From Paenibacillus illinoisensis NBRC 15959 (GTDB lineage: Bacteria > Bacillota > Bacilli > Paenibacillales > Paenibacillaceae), in the NCBI RefSeq assembly GCF_004000925.1, contig NZ_BIME01000001.1, positions 248,001 through 312,000 of the forward strand: 64,000 nucleotides of DNA, given 5' to 3'. Shown one piece after another: positions 34,770-43,966 of this stretch (its first letter is position 1; each line of letters starts with the position of its first letter). A program made the translations under genes and the position numbers. The notes beneath the pieces were generated by a model. It was not told the origin of the DNA. It made no database searches and saw only the letters and a list, made by a program, of their open reading frames with translations.

Positions 34770-35788
34770 TTACTTTAAGCCTCTTATCCCCTCTTCCAGA
34801 ATACCCATCACCGTTAATGTTTCTTCATCTTTGATGACTTTATCCTTGCCGTGAATGATGGCCCCATAAATATCATCGTACACACGGGCATAATCTCCCT
34901 TTTCAGAGACGACCTTCTCTTCATGGTACACACCTTCTTCATCTATATAAGTTAGTGTGCCATATGCTGGGGCAAATCCACACCAAAATCAGCATGTCCT
35001 TTCGGTAGGTAAAATAATTTCAGATGTTCCTCCTGACGATCTTCCGTTTGTTTGACAAACACTCCTTTTTTACCATATACAACCAGGCTCGGGCGTGGTT
35101 TCAAACGGAAAAAGCTCGATTTAACGGATACCTTCAAGGTTGAATAATAAAAGTCCAGATCAAAGTAATCGTTCATTCTGCCAGCACCGAGTAATTGACG
35201 CACATCAGAATGAATCTTGTCCGGTTGACCAAAATAGGATATCACTTGATCAATCGTGTGCACTCCATGTCCGTATAGGTAACTGTTGTAAGGAGAAAAC
35301 TGCGTTGTGCCGTTCGGAATTTCCGGGCGATAATAATCATAGTGCATCTCCACTTCAAGCAGATCCCCAAGCTTCCCGGATTCAATGACTTTTTGAGTTG
35401 TCAGAAAATCCGAATCATATCTTCTATTCTGATAACATTGGATGACCAGATTCTTTTCTTTGGCGTATTGAAATATGGATTCCGCTTCCTCTTTGGTTAA
35501 CATGAACGGTTTCTCAACAAGCACATGTTTACCATGGTCGAGTGCCATCTTGGCATAACTATAATGAGATTCTGTATGCGTACAGATTACAACTAACTGA
35601 ATCTCTTCATCATTCATCAGGCACGAAATATCATCCGTATAGTGAATCCCTGGCACCTTGTCCCAATCCGTTTTGTCCGGATTCCGGGCATAGATCGTTC
35701 TTACGTTTAAGTGTTCCCGATTCAATGAAAATGGAAGATGATAACGGTTTGTGCTTTTGCCATTGCCAATATAACCAATTGTTAACAC
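34770..35788 (-). pseudogene. Gfo/Idh/MocA family oxidoreductase, frameshifted
   Basis: The first reading frame gives 278 residues and ends prematurely at 34952. It has the NAD-binding start MLTIGYIGNGKSTNRYH, the EKP motif in LVEKPFMLTKEEA and an HGVHTIDQ dehydrogenase loop. The missing C-terminal part continues in the next frame: AYGTLTYIDEEGVYHEEK through GILEEGIRGLK to a stop at 34770. The total of 1019 bases is one short of 340 codons, so a single base has been lost near 34960-34970, in or next to a CCCC run. It may be a sequencing error or recent inactivation. Sugar dehydrogenase, substrate unknown. Confidence 0.8.
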
Positions 35789-35860
35789 GGTTGTTCCCCC
35801 TGCTGCTCTTTTTCTTTTATTATAGAAGAAGAGTGCGGTGCGTAAAGGTTATCCATGCAT

Positions 35861-35900
35861 TATGGTACATTTGACCAAAGTTCAGTTACTATGGCACATT
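35861..35900. promoter_or_regulatory. Direct repeats between oxidoreductase and RpiR regulator
   Basis: TATGGTACATT (35861-35871) and TATGGCACATT (35890-35900) are 29 bases apart, about three helical turns, in the divergent promoter region. They are candidate binding sites for the RpiR protein. Confidence 0.4.
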
Positions 35901-35970
35901 AATATTGGGCAAAATGTTCAATTAAACATCATTTTGACTCAAAAGAATGATAGAATCCGGGGTGAACCGA

Positions 35971-36840
35971 TTGAAACTGCTGATGCAATTGTCAGAAATG
36001 CAGCATTTTACACCTAACGAACAGAGCATTGCATCTTATATTTTGAGTCAGCGGGAACGCATGCTTCACTGCAATATTCAGGAGCTTGCTCAAGTTACAT
36101 ATACATCGCATTCTGCCATAAACCGTCTAACGCGCAAACTTGGGATGACGGGTTACAAGGAATTTATTATTACCCTTGCCCGTGAATTCCAGCAAAGTAC
36201 CCAGAATGGTTCCAACCACGTTGATGCCAATTATCCATTCGGTGTCGGTGAACCCACTCTTCAGGTAGCTGCAGAGATTGCCGATTTGATGAAAGAAACG
36301 ATCTCAAAAAACGCTGCCATTCTGGACGAAGGCCTGCTCACCCAAACGGCACTGCTGCTGAACCAAGCAGATCGAATCTTCATCTATGCCTTGGGCGATT
36401 CGCAGATCCGGGCCAAAAGCTTCCAAAATAAATTGTTTAAACTCAACAAGTATGCGATCATTGCGACAGAACTTTCCGAGTGGGCGCACCATACCATCAA
36501 TGTAACTTCAAAAGACTGTGCCATGTTCCTGACATATCACGGGAAGTCATTAAGCTACATCAAGGCAGCACGTCACTTCAAACGTGAAGGTATTCCGTTT
36601 GTTACAATAACAGCAACGCCCCAGAGTGAGTTGGCTAAATGGAGTACTTTATGTTTACAGGTTGCCAACGACGAGGAGAAGTTCGCCAAGATTGGAACCT
36701 TCTCTTCGCAGATTGCCCTGGAATATGTGTTAAACGTGTTGTTCTCCTGCATTTACAATATGGACTATGCCAAAAATAAACAAACGGCCACAGAGTCTCT
36801 TCAGAAATTTGCCTTGAGTGACATGATGAATGATATATAA
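35971..36840 (+). CDS. MurR/RpiR family transcriptional regulator
   Basis: 289 residues from a TTG at 35971, chosen because GGGGTGA precedes it at good spacing; an ATG at 35947 would add eight residues without a ribosome binding site. N-terminal HTH_6 (SIASYILSQRERMLHCNIQELAQ, HSAINRLTRKLGMTGYKEF) and a C-terminal SIS sugar-phosphate isomerase domain (about 125-265: DRIFIYALGDSQIRAKSFQNKL, MFLTYHGKSLSYIKAA). It senses a sugar phosphate. Divergent from the oxidoreductase gene, which it probably controls. Confidence 0.88.
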   Translation: MKLLMQLSEMQHFTPNEQSIASYILSQRERMLHCNIQELAQVTYTSHSAINRLTRKLGMTGYKEFIITLAREFQQSTQNGSNHVDANYPFGVGEPTLQVAAEIADLMKETISKNAAILDEGLLTQTALLLNQADRIFIYALGDSQIRAKSFQNKLFKLNKYAIIATELSEWAHHTINVTSKDCAMFLTYHGKSLSYIKAARHFKREGIPFVTITATPQSELAKWSTLCLQVANDEEKFAKIGTFSSQIALEYVLNVLFSCIYNMDYAKNKQTATESLQKFALSDMMNDI

Positions 36841-36871
36841 ATAAACATACGAAAAGAATGAGGTGCCCGCA

Positions 36872-37297
36872 TTGAAATTTAGTGAATATGTTGTAGGTCA
36901 GCGCTACGAAACCAAATCGATTAAACTGTCCAAGACCGATATTATGGAGTTTGCGAAGATTTATGATCCACAGTACATGCATTTGGATGAGGAAAAGGCC
37001 AAAAAAGGACGTTTCGGCAGCCTGATTGCTTCCGGCATGCAAACGATGAACATCTCCTTCAAGCTGTGGATTGAAGTAGGCGTTTACGGAGAGAATGTTG
37101 TCGCAGGTACGGGGATGAATCATATCCAGTTTATCAAGCCTGTATTTCCGGATGATGAGCTGCGCGTAGTTGCGGAAGTGATTGAACTGCTCCCAAGACG
37201 GAGAGGCAATGGCATTGTTACCGTCCTGCTCACAACTTATAATCAAAATCATCAAAAAGTATTTCAAGCAGAATTAAGTGCATTGATTGATAATTAA
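36872..37297 (+). CDS. MaoC family hot-dog dehydratase-like protein
   Basis: 141 residues from TTG 36872 with GAGGTG 6 bases upstream; GTG 36863 is a possible alternative but overlaps that site. Single hot-dog domain with YDPQYMHLDEE, carrying the Asp and His of the (R)-specific enoyl-CoA hydratase dyad, and GSLIASGMQTM lining the tunnel. It lies 31 bases after the RpiR gene in the same direction, so they are probably cotranscribed. The link between a sugar regulator and an enoyl-CoA hydratase-like protein is unexplained. Confidence 0.82.
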   Translation: MKFSEYVVGQRYETKSIKLSKTDIMEFAKIYDPQYMHLDEEKAKKGRFGSLIASGMQTMNISFKLWIEVGVYGENVVAGTGMNHIQFIKPVFPDDELRVVAEVIELLPRRRGNGIVTVLLTTYNQNHQKVFQAELSALIDN

Positions 37298-37368
37298 AAA
37301 ACTTGCAAGGGTAACAGAATCAAAATGTTGGGGATTGGCATCCAATTGTTAATGGTCTATCTTTGGTT

Positions 37369-37405
37369 GAAGAAGAACCGACTCCGTACGAGTCGGTTCT
37401 TCTTC
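37369..37405. terminator. Very strong bidirectional terminator
   Basis: Sixteen-base perfect stem GAAGAAGAACCGACTC / GAGTCGGTTCTTCTTC with 5-base loop, between the MaoC gene and the glycosidase scar. Confidence 0.85.
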
Positions 37406-37423
37406 ACCATTTTATGCAACAGC

Positions 37424-37583
37424 TTAGCGTACATAAAGCCTGCTCATCGCCCCATACATATCTCCTGGTTCCAGACTGAATAATCCAACTTCATCAGCCT
37501 GCAAATTCAAATTCCCATTCCCCATTCAAACTCATCCAGTTTTGTCGCACAAATTGCGGCCTTGGGTAATCTTCACGTAACAT
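37424..37583 (-). pseudogene. Scar of deleted glycosidase genes (GH2 N-terminus joined to a foreign C-terminus)
   Basis: The ATG at 37583, with GGAG upstream, starts a frame MLREDYPRPQFVRQNWMSL that is a close copy of the start of the intact GH2 enzyme next to it (NKDYPRPQFVRNDWLNL), through NGEWEFEFAG, then hits TGA. Directly after, in another frame, ADEVGLFSLEPGDMYGAMS to a stop at 37424 looks like the natural C-terminus of a different protein. The middle has been deleted. The intergenic stretch 37298-37633 holds only this and the hairpin at 37369. Confidence 0.65.
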
Positions 37584-37633
37584 TGTGATCTACACTCCTG
37601 TTCCCCATGAATCTGTAATGTATACTTGAGCCT

Positions 37634-39400
37634 TTATGCCAGATTGATTTTGCGGATGACTTCCAGCGGCACTTTCGGCTGACGGTCTTCAGTTAACAGA
37701 CCATTAATCTCCTGCTGCACATCTGTGACCTGTGTATAACAATAGCCCGAGATATAAGGAATGGCCTTGATCGCTCCCGTGATTGAACGAAAACGTTCAA
37801 CAAAGGCTTCAACGGAGTCCACCTGATTGCCATAGCCCCAGCCTTCATCCGATTGAAAGGCAATGCCCCCGAATTCACTGATGATAATGGGCTGTCCTGT
37901 ATACTCGTAACCTTCCGCAAAAGCAAACTTCCATCGATTAGAGGAGATCTTGTTGTTTACAATCATCTCCTTATCCTGATAACGTTCCAAAAAGACATCT
38001 CCTGACTCCACATAATCATGGATTGTCAGAATATCCGATACCGTATGCTCCCATCCGTCATTGGTAATGACCGGACGATAAGGATCAATGGCTTTGGTCA
38101 GATGATAAATGGATTGCGTAAACTGCTGCTGTGCCACCTCATGAGCGATTGTCGGTATTCCCCATGATTCATTAAACGGAACCCAGGTGATCACACTTGG
38201 ATGATTATATTGTTGTGGTACAATCTCGAGCCATTCCTTGGTGAAACGGCTAACCGCTTCATCATTGAACTCGAAGGTCGCCGCCATTTCCGACCAGACC
38301 AGCATCCCTTTTACATCACACCAATATAAAAAGCGGGGATCTTCCAGTTTCATATGTTTGCGAATGCCGTTATATCCCATCTCGGCAATTTTATCAATAT
38401 CTTCGATCAGCGCTTCCACCGATGGAGGAGTCAAATGGCTTTCAGGCCAATAACCCTGATCCAGAATAAGTCGTTGATAGAGCGGAGCATTATTCAGCAG
38501 AACCTGCCCATTTTCAATCGATATTTTTCGCATGCCGAAATAGGAATGCACCCGATCGATTTCCTTCTCATTTTCGTACATAACAAACTCAATATCGTAC
38601 AGATTCGGTGAATCCGGAGACCACAACGACTGTTTCCACGGGCCGCCCGCCTCATGTTTGACACTGGCCTCTACCGTCATCCAAGGTCTATCCGGAGACA
38701 AGCTGATGGTTTGCACATGCTGACCCTTCAGCTCAATCTTCGTTTCCAGACGCAAGTTGTTCCTGCCTTCAACCCCATTCAATTGAAAGTCCAAACGAAT
38801 CATATGACGGTCGATATCGGGCGTCATCTTGACCGTTTCAACCCTTGCTTCACTCACATGCTCCATCCAGACATTCTTCCAAATTCCGGTGCTTTGCACA
38901 TAAAAGCATTCAAAATTTTCATCTACCCAGCGCTGTTTCCCCCGAGGCTGCATTGCACTCTGACTGTCCGCTACTTCAAGAACAATATTGTTCTCCGAAC
39001 CGTAAGTGATATAAGGTGTAATGTCGAAGAAAAATGCTGCATATCCCCCCTCATGCTCACCCGCAACCTTTCCATTCACCCAGCATTTGGCGCGATAATC
39101 CACCCCTTGGAAATGAAGAATAGTTCTCTTGCCCTTAACCTCTTGAGGAATGGTCACCAGCTTGCGGTACCAAACCAGTGGATGAAATGTCTCGATTCCG
39201 ATTCCGCTTGCCTGAGTTTCATAGGTAAAGGGAACTTTAATTTTGAGTCCTTCCGGAAATTCAGCTTGATCATACCAATGTTCACTTTCACCTACCTGAT
39301 GGTCATCAAAACTAAAATCCCATTCGCCATTCAAATTCAGCCAGTCATTACGTACAAACTGCGGTCTTGGATAATCCTTATTGTAAAATTGGGTTGTCAT
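37634..39400 (-). CDS. Glycoside hydrolase family 2 enzyme
   Basis: 588 residues, a compact GH2: N-terminal sugar-binding jelly roll (about 15-185, LNGEWDFSFDD, PFTYETQASGIG, HFQGVDYRAKCWVNG), immunoglobulin-like domain (185-300) and a TIM barrel. Acid/base E411 in FNESWG and nucleophile E509 in ISEFGG are present. It is shorter than LacZ and close to beta-galactosidase/glucuronidase-like cytoplasmic enzymes; no signal peptide. Last gene of a binding protein-permease-permease-hydrolase operon, so it splits the imported glycoside. Confidence 0.9.
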   Translation of the reverse strand: MTTQFYNKDYPRPQFVRNDWLNLNGEWDFSFDDHQVGESEHWYDQAEFPEGLKIKVPFTYETQASGIGIETFHPLVWYRKLVTIPQEVKGKRTILHFQGVDYRAKCWVNGKVAGEHEGGYAAFFFDITPYITYGSENNIVLEVADSQSAMQPRGKQRWVDENFECFYVQSTGIWKNVWMEHVSEARVETVKMTPDIDRHMIRLDFQLNGVEGRNNLRLETKIELKGQHVQTISLSPDRPWMTVEASVKHEAGGPWKQSLWSPDSPNLYDIEFVMYENEKEIDRVHSYFGMRKISIENGQVLLNNAPLYQRLILDQGYWPESHLTPPSVEALIEDIDKIAEMGYNGIRKHMKLEDPRFLYWCDVKGMLVWSEMAATFEFNDEAVSRFTKEWLEIVPQQYNHPSVITWVPFNESWGIPTIAHEVAQQQFTQSIYHLTKAIDPYRPVITNDGWEHTVSDILTIHDYVESGDVFLERYQDKEMIVNNKISSNRWKFAFAEGYEYTGQPIIISEFGGIAFQSDEGWGYGNQVDSVEAFVERFRSITGAIKAIPYISGYCYTQVTDVQQEINGLLTEDRQPKVPLEVIRKINLA

Positions 39401-39489
39401 ATCGTTTCTCCATTCTCCCTTGAGCTACATTGGGCTCGCTGGCCTGACATAGCCGTTTTATTGTTTTATGAAATTCAGACTTGCTCACA

Positions 39490-40296
39490 TTACCCCTTAA
39501 TTCCAGACATGCTGATTCCCTTGACAATCTGCTTCTCGAAAATGATAAACAAAATAATGATAGGTACCGAAGCCACTGCATTAATAACCATTGGTTTGAC
39601 ATAATCCTCAGAATATTGACCCATCAGCGTAGGAATACCCATTGGCAGTGTAAATAGATTTTCGTCGGTGATCGAAAGGAACGGCCACAGGAAGTTGTTC
39701 CAGGAACCGATAAACGTCAGAATGGCCATAGAAGCCATTGCCGGACGGGTGAGGGGTAACATGATGCTGGTGAATATTCTCCAGAAGCCACCCCCATCAA
39801 TCTGTACACTTTCGAGCAGATCATTGGGAACACCGTCAAAGAAACTTTTGAGTACAATGACAGCTACGGGCGAAGCAAGAGCCGGAATGATGAGTCCGCT
39901 GTACGAATTCAGCAAATGAAGATCTTTTGCCACTTGATAGAGCGGAATAATGGTAGCTTCCCCCGGAATTAACAGGCCTCCAAGGATGAAAAAGAAAACA
40001 ATAGTACGATAGCGAAAAGGTACCTTGGATAGCGCAAACCCCGCCATTGCTGCAAATATGACCGTAAGCACCGTTACAATCACGGCCACGAACAAGCTGT
40101 TGGCAATCCATTGAGACAATTTGGTCGTCGTTAGAATCTCTTCGTACACAGCCAAAGAATACGGAGGCTTAAACCAATCCAGAACTGTAATGATCTTCAT
40201 GCCTTCTTCCTTGATTGATACAACAAGCATCCAGACCAACGGTGCCGCAAACATGACAGCCATCAATGCAGAACTTATTCGAAACAGCCACTTCAT
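39490..40296 (-). CDS. Carbohydrate ABC transporter permease (MalG-type)
   Basis: 268 residues, six membrane segments; EAA loop ESVQIDGGGFWRIFTSIMLPLTRP. Its ATG overlaps the TGA of the preceding permease (ATGA), so the two are made in equal amounts. Together with that permease it forms the channel of the importer that supplies the GH2 enzyme. Confidence 0.92.
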   Translation of the reverse strand: MKWLFRISSALMAVMFAAPLVWMLVVSIKEEGMKIITVLDWFKPPYSLAVYEEILTTTKLSQWIANSLFVAVIVTVLTVIFAAMAGFALSKVPFRYRTIVFFFILGGLLIPGEATIIPLYQVAKDLHLLNSYSGLIIPALASPVAVIVLKSFFDGVPNDLLESVQIDGGGFWRIFTSIMLPLTRPAMASMAILTFIGSWNNFLWPFLSITDENLFTLPMGIPTLMGQYSEDYVKPMVINAVASVPIIILFIIFEKQIVKGISMSGIKG

Positions 40297-41186
40297 CAGC
40301 TATCCACTCCCTTCCGGTTGTTCATCCAGTATTGCAGCACGGATAACACCAGGAGTATGAAGAATAAAATATAGGACATCGTCGCGGCATAACCGAGGTT
40401 ATTATTTTTAAATCCGGTTTGATAGATTAACTGGATAATCGGACGTGTCTGATCCAGCGGGCCTCCGCCTGTAATAACATAAATCTGCATGAAAACCTTG
40501 TATGAAGCAATAATTTGCAGCATCGTAATGGTTTTGGTGAGTGGGGATAGATATGGAAGGGTAATTCTCCAAAATATTTGAGAGTCACTCGCTCCATCCA
40601 ATCGTGCTGCTTCATAGATCTCATCCGGTATTTCCTGAAGCGCCGACAAATACAAAATAAAGTTAAAACCTACCGTCCACCACAAAGTTACAACTGTAAT
40701 GACGATCCAGGCCAGGTTTGTTTCGGTCAGCCAGAAAATTTCGGCGTTTTGGGGTAACAGGCCAATGAGATGCAGTACAGAATTGACAAACCCGGTATAA
40801 GGCTGGAATACGAACAACCCCAAATAAGCTGCGACAGCAACCGAGAGTACACTTGGAATAAAAAAGATAATCCGGTAAAACTTTTGCAAAACCGATTTTC
40901 GATTCGCAATCAGAGCCAGCACAATGGCAAGTATGATCATGGTCGGAGTACTTAGAAAAACAAAGAAGGTCGAGTGCCATATCGCTTCCCAGACTTCCCT
41001 GTCCTGAAGTACCTTGCGGAAGTTATCCAGGCCAACAAAGTCCATTTTCTTAATGAGTGTCCATTTGTAAAAGGTCATTTCAATGCCTTTAATCATCGGC
41101 CAAATGGTAAACAATACATACACAATTAGGAAGGGAAGCAGAAAGACAAGCGCCTGCATCTCCGTCCTCATTTTTTTGAACTTCAT
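40296..41186 (-). CDS. Sugar ABC transporter permease (MalF-type)
   Basis: 296 residues from ATG 41186 with GGGGAG 6 bases upstream; the open frame to 41219 has no site. Six membrane segments; EAA loop EAARLDGASDSQIFWRITLPYLSP. Second gene of the GH2 operon. Confidence 0.91.
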   Translation of the reverse strand: MKFKKMRTEMQALVFLLPFLIVYVLFTIWPMIKGIEMTFYKWTLIKKMDFVGLDNFRKVLQDREVWEAIWHSTFFVFLSTPTMIILAIVLALIANRKSVLQKFYRIIFFIPSVLSVAVAAYLGLFVFQPYTGFVNSVLHLIGLLPQNAEIFWLTETNLAWIVITVVTLWWTVGFNFILYLSALQEIPDEIYEAARLDGASDSQIFWRITLPYLSPLTKTITMLQIIASYKVFMQIYVITGGGPLDQTRPIIQLIYQTGFKNNNLGYAATMSYILFFILLVLSVLQYWMNNRKGVDS

Positions 41187-41264
41187 ACCCGTCTCCCCTT
41201 TGATTGACACGCAAGCCAACGTTAATGCTTACACATGCGCAAGCTTGCGTGACCCGTCTTCCTT

Positions 41265-42557
41265 CTATTCACTCAGTATTTTCTGAATGCCTGCCTCCAT
41301 GTTGTTCATGGCATCAGCCGGAGTCATTTTATTGACCCATACTTCATTCAAAAATTTAAAGGCGACTTCTTCACGGATTTGGGCAGATTTGGTTGATTTT
41401 TTGCTGAACTTAACGACACTTGCTACTTCAGAATAATCGCTGCGGTAAGGCATATCTTTAAATTCCTGTTTTTCCAGAACGGATGGTTTGGAAGGAATAT
41501 GGCCGGCTTTGGCCCATACCTGGCCATTATCTGCAACCCAATCGGCGAAAATCATCGCCGCTTTACGTTTTGCTTCGTCTTCATCCTGAGTCAAAGGCAG
41601 AATAATCGTGTGAGAGTCTCCCCATGTTGCTTCCTGATCGTAAAATTTAGGTATCGGCATCGCACCAAACTCAAAATCTTTAGTGGATTCCCATGTTCCT
41701 GTCGTCCAGACACCCGTCATGGTAATTGCTGCTGTTCCGCTTTGGAAATTTTTATAAAAATCCGGATCATTTTTCTTAATGTAGCCTTCGGTATACAACT
41801 TCTGGATGTATTCGGCTGCTTGGATCCCCTTTTCTTTATCAATAGCCGCAGATTTCAGATCGTCCGATATTACATCATTTCCACCCAATTGCGAATACAA
41901 TGACCACCATAGACGGAAAGGATCATCATTGTTATTGGATAGTGCAAATGGAGTAACCTTGGCTGGCAACTTTTCTTTTAATGTTTTAAGGAAACTTACA
42001 AAACCATCAGCTGATTGTTCCAACACGGGTTTTCCGTCTTCGCCGAGCAGACCAGCTTCTTTCAGCAGCTTTTTGTTGTAGAACATGATAAAAGCATGTG
42101 TATCAATGGGTACTGCATAATGCTGATCGTCTACTGTAACCGCACTCAAAAGATTTTGATTGTAGGAATTCCAATCTACCCCTGCATCTGCAGCGGGTGT
42201 ATCGAGTTCAGTGACTACCCCCTGATCAATCAAATCGGGCAGCCTAGAGGAATGGGATATGCCGATGTCCGGTCCGTTGCCGTTACCCACCGCGGTGACA
42301 AGTTTGGTATAATACTCGCCCCAGGCAAGCTTGGTATTTTTCACTTCGATGTCCGGATGGGTTTTGTTGAATTCATCAACTAATGCCTGCATGTTTGCCC
42401 CATCGCCACCATCGAACAATGTCCAGAAGGACAAGCTCACTTTCCCTTCACTTGCGGCATCACCGTCGGCACCACCACTGTTTCCACTGCATGCACTTAA
42501 AACCATAGACACAGAGAGAAGTAATGTTAGTGCCAACAAGCCCACTCTTCTTTTCAT
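41265..42557 (-). CDS. Extracellular sugar-binding lipoprotein
   Basis: 430 residues. Lipoprotein signal with lipobox LSAC at about residue 23; then a Ser/Gly linker and a type-1 binding fold (LSFWTLFDGGDGANMQALVDEF, KAGHIPSKPSV near the C-terminus). First gene of the GH2 operon; the promoter upstream has cre and an inverted repeat. It delivers a glycoside to the two permeases downstream. Confidence 0.92.
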   Translation of the reverse strand: MKRRVGLLALTLLLSVSMVLSACSGNSGGADGDAASEGKVSLSFWTLFDGGDGANMQALVDEFNKTHPDIEVKNTKLAWGEYYTKLVTAVGNGNGPDIGISHSSRLPDLIDQGVVTELDTPAADAGVDWNSYNQNLLSAVTVDDQHYAVPIDTHAFIMFYNKKLLKEAGLLGEDGKPVLEQSADGFVSFLKTLKEKLPAKVTPFALSNNNDDPFRLWWSLYSQLGGNDVISDDLKSAAIDKEKGIQAAEYIQKLYTEGYIKKNDPDFYKNFQSGTAAITMTGVWTTGTWESTKDFEFGAMPIPKFYDQEATWGDSHTIILPLTQDEDEAKRKAAMIFADWVADNGQVWAKAGHIPSKPSVLEKQEFKDMPYRSDYSEVASVVKFSKKSTKSAQIREEVAFKFLNEVWVNKMTPADAMNNMEAGIQKILSE

Positions 42558-42583
42558 GCGAGTATCCCCTTTATTCTAATATT

Positions 42584-42674
42584 ATAGATACAAACAATAT
42601 ACTTGATTTATTACATTATTATTGTATCTATAGTGGGATTATAGCCACCCAATCTTTTAATGTCAACGCTTTCA
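42584..42674 (-). promoter_or_regulatory. Promoter of the GH2 operon with cre and inverted-repeat operator
   Basis: Minus strand: -35 TTGACA (42661-42666), 17-base spacer, -10 TATAAT (42638-42643), both exact consensus. The cre site TGAAAGCGTTGACA (42661-42674) fits the CcpA consensus without mismatch and contains the -35. Just downstream are inverted 10-base arms ATAGATACAA (42584-42593) and TTGTATCTAT (42622-42631), 28 bases apart: probable operator of the ArsR-like regulator encoded upstream. Expression is thus both catabolite-repressed and specifically controlled. Confidence 0.8.
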
Positions 42675-42745
42675 ATTATATTTATTGTAATTATTCAATC
42701 AAAAAAAGCCTTAGTTACAATTTATCCGCAACTAAAGCTTTCTCT

Positions 42746-43699
42746 TCAATCCCCATCGGGATTCATTACGTAATTTATGGTCATTTTGATGTTCTGATCG
42801 TGATCTCCAAATTCTCTGCCAAACAGGTTCATCCCACCTTGGTGAACAGCTTCTGGTTTGATGCCCACCCGCAAGCGCAATTTGTGACTATCCAGGAGGT
42901 TCAGTTGATTTAATGTAACAGGGGAAACCTTCTCCATATCAAGCGAAGTCTTCTCTTTGTCTACTCGCCATGTCTTTAGCAAACCATATTGGGTAGACCA
43001 CTCATACCACCAGGCTGGATTAAGATTTCCCCTTCTGTCACCAAAGTCCCCAGGACATGTCCACATGCCAATCTCCACGCCATTAATCCAGACCGAAATA
43101 TCGGAAGGCCAATTGTGATCGTAGTTAGGTGCCTCAGAACACATTTCCATAGATACTTCAAGCGATTCAATCCTTGCTCCGGACGGTAATTCCAGTGGCA
43201 TCAAATATTCAACATATCCTTTTCGAAACCACATAATCTGAGCTCCAATATGCTTAGGGTGAAAGAAACTGGCAGGTTCATCCTCGCGTATAATCATTCC
43301 ATCCGCATTGGCCATGCCACAGGTTGGAGATACCTCGCAATCGCTATAATGACCTATGGGCATGTCTACCTCATAGACTTGAACACCTCCTCTGGGACCT
43401 GCCTTTTCCAAATTCAGTGCAATGTGTATATCATCATAATTACGACTGCATACTTTCATCGCGCCGCGAGAAGCCGGCAGCAGCTCTGTATTAATTAATC
43501 TTGCAGCCTCCAAAATCTTGATATTGTTGGCTACGGTGGATACCGGAAGCTTAAGAGCTTCAGCAATCTCCACGATATTTAGGTTTTTGGAATTAAGGAG
43601 GCGGAGGATATCTACCCGGGAACGTGTAGATAAGGCATGAGTAACCGTTACCAGCTTCTCCGGGTCATCAAAACTAAGCTCAAGCATTGCGTAATCCAC
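42746..43699 (-). CDS. ArsR-type winged-helix regulator fused to a large C-terminal domain
   Basis: 317 residues. Residues 10-80 are an ArsR/SmtB-like winged helix (SRVDILRLLNSKNLNIVEIAEALKLPVSTVANNIKIL). The remaining 230 residues form a beta-rich domain with many aromatic residues and paired cysteines (DCEVSPTCG, MEMCSEAPNYDHNWPSD, GMWTCPGDFG) that I cannot assign, perhaps a sugar-sensing beta-sandwich. It lies upstream of the GH2 importer operon in the same direction, and probably controls it. True ArsR metal sensors are about 100 residues, so this is a distinct class. Confidence 0.78.
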   Translation of the reverse strand: MDYAMLELSFDDPEKLVTVTHALSTRSRVDILRLLNSKNLNIVEIAEALKLPVSTVANNIKILEAARLINTELLPASRGAMKVCSRNYDDIHIALNLEKAGPRGGVQVYEVDMPIGHYSDCEVSPTCGMANADGMIIREDEPASFFHPKHIGAQIMWFRKGYVEYLMPLELPSGARIESLEVSMEMCSEAPNYDHNWPSDISVWINGVEIGMWTCPGDFGDRRGNLNPAWWYEWSTQYGLLKTWRVDKEKTSLDMEKVSPVTLNQLNLLDSHKLRLRVGIKPEAVHQGGMNLFGREFGDHDQNIKMTINYVMNPDGD

Positions 43700-43857
43700 C
43701 TCATTCTAAGATTGTATTTCAATAATTTTACTTGTATGTTACCAAAGAGTCAAATTTGCTGTATTAAACCTTTTATTTTGTATTAAATGATTTTTATCGA
43801 ATGCCTGCTTCAACTTCACTTCAAAAGTATTATTCACTCTAATAACCAACGCAACGC

Positions 43858-43918
43858 AAAAACACCTCAAAACGGTCCTCCATCTGATTCAATACGGAAG
43901 GTTTATTGAGGTGTTTGA
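43858..43918 (-). terminator. Terminator after DEAD-box helicase
   Basis: Arms AAACACCTCAA / TTGAGGTGTTT around a loop with an inner GGTCC/GGAC-like stem; T run on the minus strand. Confidence 0.7.
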
Positions 43919-43966
43919 CTTGCCAACGATTCGGGGACAGTTCACCTAAGTAATTCTGCCCGTTTG

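Noticed and set aside
36635..37267. 210-residue open frame opposite the RpiR and MaoC genes
   Set aside because: Spans two clear plus-strand genes and ends in their intergenic region; no coding signal of its own.
38654..39604. 316-residue open frame opposite the GH2 gene
   Set aside because: Antisense shadow of a GC-balanced enzyme gene, no ribosome binding site and composition unlike a protein (many His, Ile, Cys).
42746..43699. Metal-sensing ArsR regulator
   Set aside because: Length, extra domain and sugar-operon context do not fit metal sensing; the helix-turn-helix lacks the CVC-type cysteine pair.
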